Of a DNA stretch of 6,045 nucleotides, positions 3,598-6,045 are shown piece by piece (position 1 is the first letter of the stretch; every line of letters begins with the position of its first letter). The notes beneath the pieces were generated by a model. The model was given only the letters and a program-made list of their open reading frames with translations. It made no database searches and was not told the origin of the DNA. This stretch comes from Planctomycetota bacterium (lineage in GTDB: Bacteria; Planctomycetota; Phycisphaerae; Sedimentisphaerales; Anaerobacaceae): assembly GCA_022567055.1 (NCBI GenBank), contig JADFHU010000379.1, positions 1 to 6,045 on the forward strand, read 5' to 3'. The position numbers were made by a program, and so were the translations under genes.

Positions 3598-6045
3598 CGA
3601 CTCTGCACGACCTGTCGCTGCTCGGAGGCCTTGCCGTTCAACAGGTGACGCACGAAGTAGTCCTGCAGGCGTCTGCGACCGTAGGCCGTCCCCGATGCCC
3701 CGTGGCCGGCACCGGGCACCACCAGCATGTCGAAATCCTTGTCCGCCTCGATGAGGGCCTTGACGACCTGCATGGTTGAGGCCGGGTCCACATTGCGGTC
3801 CAGTTCACCCACGATGAGCAGAACCTTGCCTTGCAGATTCTTCGCTAGAGTGACATTACTTTGAGCTTCATAGTGAGGTCCCAGCGGCCAGCCCATCCAC
3901 TGCTCGTTCCACCAGATTTTGTCCATGCGGTTGTCGTGACAGCCGCAGTCCGTGACCCCGACTTTATAGAAGTCTCCATGCGTCAGGAGGCCCCCGAGTG
4001 AATTCTGCCCCCCGGCGCTGCCGCCGTAGATGCCTACCCGGTCCAGATCCATGTAAGAGTACTTTTCGGCGGCTGCTTTGATCCACAGAACTCGATCGGG
4101 AAAGCCCGCGTCCCCTAGATTCTTCCAGCAGACGTCATGGAAGGCCTTGGAACGCCAGTTGGTGCCCATGCCATCGATCTGCACGACAATGAACCCCAGG
4201 TCCGTCAAACGCCATTGGCCGTAGGACGCCCGAAAGGACTTGGGCACGTGGGCACCATGGGGCCCCGCATAGATGCTCTCGATCACGGCATAGGATCGAC
4301 TGGGATCGAACTGCTTAGGACGATGGATGATGCCGTAGATGTCCGTGACACCGTCGCGCCCCTTCGCGACGAAGCGTTCCGGCAGCAGGCGACCCTCGGC
4401 CAGCAGCTCGCCGGCATCGGCCTTCTCCAGGAGACAGAGCAGAGAACCATCCTCCGTCTTGCGCAGCTCATGGATCGGCGGTAGATCCACCCGAGAATAG
4501 GTATCGATGACATATTGCCGATCGGGAGACCACTGAAGTGTGTGCGTACCATCACCCTTCGTCAACACGACCCGATTCGAACCATCGAGATCGATGCGGC
4601 AGTGGTGCACGAAGTAGGGATCTTGCTGCGGATAAACGCCGACGGCTTGGAACCAAACCTGACGCTGTTCCCTGTCCACGCGGTCTACCCTGCGCACGAC
4701 CCATTCACCCTGAGTAATGGCATTCTTGACCTGACCGGTGGTTGTGTCATAGAGATAGAGATGGTTCCAGCCGCTCCGTTCCGACATCCAGATCAGTTCG
4801 TTGCTGTCGCTCAGCCTCTCCATATGGGTCTTGTTGGAGTAATCGAAGAAGCTGTCACACGCTTCATCCACGCTGACGCGGACGGCTCCGCTCTCGGCCT
4901 CGACGGCGATGACCCGCATGACCTGGTGACCCCGCTGATTGAATAGAAAGGTGAATTGCGACGAATCGGAGGCCCATTCATAGCGGCCGATGCTCCAGGG
5001 ATTGGCGAACTGGGTCGCATCGATGGCGATCTCCTGTTGATCGACCACGCGAAAGAGATGGGGCATGCTCTGGGGAATGGGGTCTCCTGCCTTGAGATAG
5101 GGATAGGAATGCAATTTGGGTTGAAGCTGATCGTCCGGGGCAGACTCCACCATATAGACTCGGCGCTCCGGCACTTGTGTCGTACGCAGGGCGACGACGT
5201 GCCGGGAATCAGGCGACCAGAACACCGTTGCTTCCTCGGCCGGGGCATCGGCTGCTTCGTACCGCATGCCGATCAGGCGGGCTCGCGAAACATCGCGATG
5301 ATAGCTGTCATCGGCGGTTCCATCGTTGCTGAGTTGTCGCTCCTTGCCGGTCTCCGCATGGCGCAGCCAGAGATTGTGATCGCGCACGAAAGGCGTCCAT
5401 TGGCCGTCGGGCGACACCGTGGCCGGTCGACCTTCGCCTCGGCCTCTGCGGCGGCCCGGTCGCTCCGTCGGCTCACTGCCGTCGATCAGCGCCTGCCCGC
5501 CCTCTGCAACGGCCTGGTAGACGGCCAGCGTCTCCTCGTTGGGATCGGTGACGAGCCAGACATGTCCCGCGTAGGTATGCTGCCGCCGGCGTGCCCCGGC
5601 CTTGACCCTGCCATAGTCTAAGCGTTGTCCCTCGTTGTCGATCCAGAACAGACGTACCTCCGCTTTGAGTTGATTCACGAAGGTGATGAAGGTCTCGGCC
5701 CCCGTCCGGCGACTGGGCCGGATGCGGCGCGTGAAGGGCAGGCCTTTCCGTGTCACCTCTGCGTCGTCAAGTGGCCGAAGCGTATAGCCGTCGAGATCCA
5801 AGCGCCAGGCCGACTCGGGACCGATGAGATCCACGGTCGAAGGGGTCTCGCCAAAGGCCAACGAGGTCACCGGCAGATGATTCGCGTCGACAGGATCGTC
5901 GAGAAGGTCCGATAGCTTCTGCGCCACCCGCGAATGGTCAAAGGCAGGGGCCCGCCTGCCCTCCGCCGTTTCGACCAAAACAAATTCTTTGGCTCCACCG
6001 GCCAAGTCATTGCGGTACCAAAACTTGGCGTCGTCGGCAAACCAG
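3594..6045 (-). CDS. DPP-IV-like S9 serine peptidase with inserted VHL-beta-like domain (5' partial)
   Basis: This is a serine peptidase of family S9 (prolyl oligopeptidase / DPP-IV clan). The frame stays open to the window edge (visible start WFADDAKFWYRND), so the N-terminus is missing; 816 residues are visible and are numbered here from the edge. A DPP-IV N-terminal beta-propeller covers ~1-540, with landmarks FWSPDSRHVVALR, QPKLHSYPYLKAGDPIP and FLFNQRGHQVMRVI. An alpha/beta-hydrolase domain covers ~570-816. The triad is visible: Ser676 in GGSAGGQ (codon 4017-4019), Asp749 in GELDRNVDP (3798-3800) and His781 in GAGHGASG (3702-3704). Asp-to-His spacing is 32, as in human DPP-IV (708 to 740). 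Residues ~116-183 form a VHL-beta-like insert (separate entry), followed by an Arg/Gly-rich linker (197-206). I cannot find the double-Glu exopeptidase motif, so true dipeptidyl-peptidase specificity is uncertain. Whether a signal peptide exists cannot be seen. The stop overlaps the pgpA stop. Confidence 0.92.
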   Translation of the reverse strand, partial: WFADDAKFWYRNDLAGGAKEFVLVETAEGRRAPAFDHSRVAQKLSDLLDDPVDANHLPVTSLAFGETPSTVDLIGPESAWRLDLDGYTLRPLDDAEVTRKGLPFTRRIRPSRRTGAETFITFVNQLKAEVRLFWIDNEGQRLDYGRVKAGARRRQHTYAGHVWLVTDPNEETLAVYQAVAEGGQALIDGSEPTERPGRRRGRGEGRPATVSPDGQWTPFVRDHNLWLRHAETGKERQLSNDGTADDSYHRDVSRARLIGMRYEAADAPAEEATVFWSPDSRHVVALRTTQVPERRVYMVESAPDDQLQPKLHSYPYLKAGDPIPQSMPHLFRVVDQQEIAIDATQFANPWSIGRYEWASDSSQFTFLFNQRGHQVMRVIAVEAESGAVRVSVDEACDSFFDYSNKTHMERLSDSNELIWMSERSGWNHLYLYDTTTGQVKNAITQGEWVVRRVDRVDREQRQVWFQAVGVYPQQDPYFVHHCRIDLDGSNRVVLTKGDGTHTLQWSPDRQYVIDTYSRVDLPPIHELRKTEDGSLLCLLEKADAGELLAEGRLLPERFVAKGRDGVTDIYGIIHRPKQFDPSRSYAVIESIYAGPHGAHVPKSFRASYGQWRLTDLGFIVVQIDGMGTNWRSKAFHDVCWKNLGDAGFPDRVLWIKAAAEKYSYMDLDRVGIYGGSAGGQNSLGGLLTHGDFYKVGVTDCGCHDNRMDKIWWNEQWMGWPLGPHYEAQSNVTLAKNLQGKVLLIVGELDRNVDPASTMQVVKALIEADKDFDMLVVPGAGHGASGTAYGRRRLQDYFVRHLLNGKASEQRQVVQSR
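5496..5699 (-). other. VHL beta-domain-like insert within the S9 peptidase
   Basis: Visible residues ~116-183 read as a small beta domain: TFITFVNQ, VRLFWIDNEGQRLDYG, GARRRQHTYAGHVWLVTD, then LAVYQA. From my memory of human pVHL, the stretch from Val87 to Trp117 aligns with no gap. Trp88, Tyr98, His115 and Trp117, which form the hydroxyproline pocket for HIF, match Trp134, Tyr144, His161 and Trp163 here; Ser111 is Thr157. The R-R-x-H-[ST]-Y-x-G-H-x-W core is also kept. The domain sits between the first propeller strands (FDHSRVAQKLSDLL) and SPDGQWTPFVRDHNLWLR, so it replaces a propeller loop or blade edge. The alpha domain of VHL, which binds elongin C, has no counterpart. Binding of proline or hydroxyproline peptides is an inference. 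Confidence 0.78.

Noticed and set aside
4956..5621. Plus-strand open frame of 221 codons opposite the S9 peptidase
   Set aside because: Antisense shadow of a well-supported gene, in GC-rich sequence where long spurious frames are common.
6003..6005. TTG at 6005 as the start of the S9 peptidase
   Set aside because: The frame stays open to the window edge and the upstream codons encode WFADDAKFWYRND, which fits the family's first propeller strand, so the gene begins outside the window.

Overview
This is a bacterial chromosomal window of fairly high GC (about 57-60% by eye, not counted). It carries four protein genes and one non-coding palindromic element. The gene content (a Tat-exported glycosidase-like protein, a SLOG-type small protein, PgpA, an S9 peptidase) and base use would suit a Nitrospira-like or other environmental Gram-negative bacterium. 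That placement is an impression; no gene here is diagnostic.

Layout. Positions 35-2197 (minus) encode a 720-residue Tat-exported protein with a TIM-barrel glycoside-hydrolase-like core and a GH42-type middle domain. A 230-bp divergent spacer (2198-2427) holds one plausible promoter for each direction. Positions 2428-2895 (plus) encode a 155-residue protein of the YpsA-like SLOG family often called 'putative molybdenum carrier'. Positions 2893-3078 form a 186-bp imperfect palindrome, MITE-like, that fills almost the whole gap to the next gene and overlaps the SLOG stop codon. Positions 3109-3597 (plus) encode a PgpA-family membrane protein that lacks most of the acidic residues its family needs for catalysis. 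Positions 3594-6045 (minus) encode a DPP-IV-like S9 serine peptidase whose 5' end lies outside the window; its stop overlaps the pgpA stop in a shared CTAG.

The most notable observation is inside the S9 peptidase. Visible residues ~116-183 align without gaps, over the diagnostic stretch, to the beta domain of the von Hippel-Lindau tumour suppressor. Residues matching the human hydroxyproline pocket (Trp88, Tyr98, His115, Trp117) are kept and Ser111 is replaced by Thr. A hydroxyproline-reader-like fold inside a proline-directed peptidase suggests a testable role in recognising proline-rich or hydroxylated peptides.

No shared pathway links the four genes, and I see no operon. The two minus-strand genes are separated by plus-strand genes, and the plus-strand pair is split by the palindrome. 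There are no rRNA, tRNA or CRISPR features, and no transposase gene.
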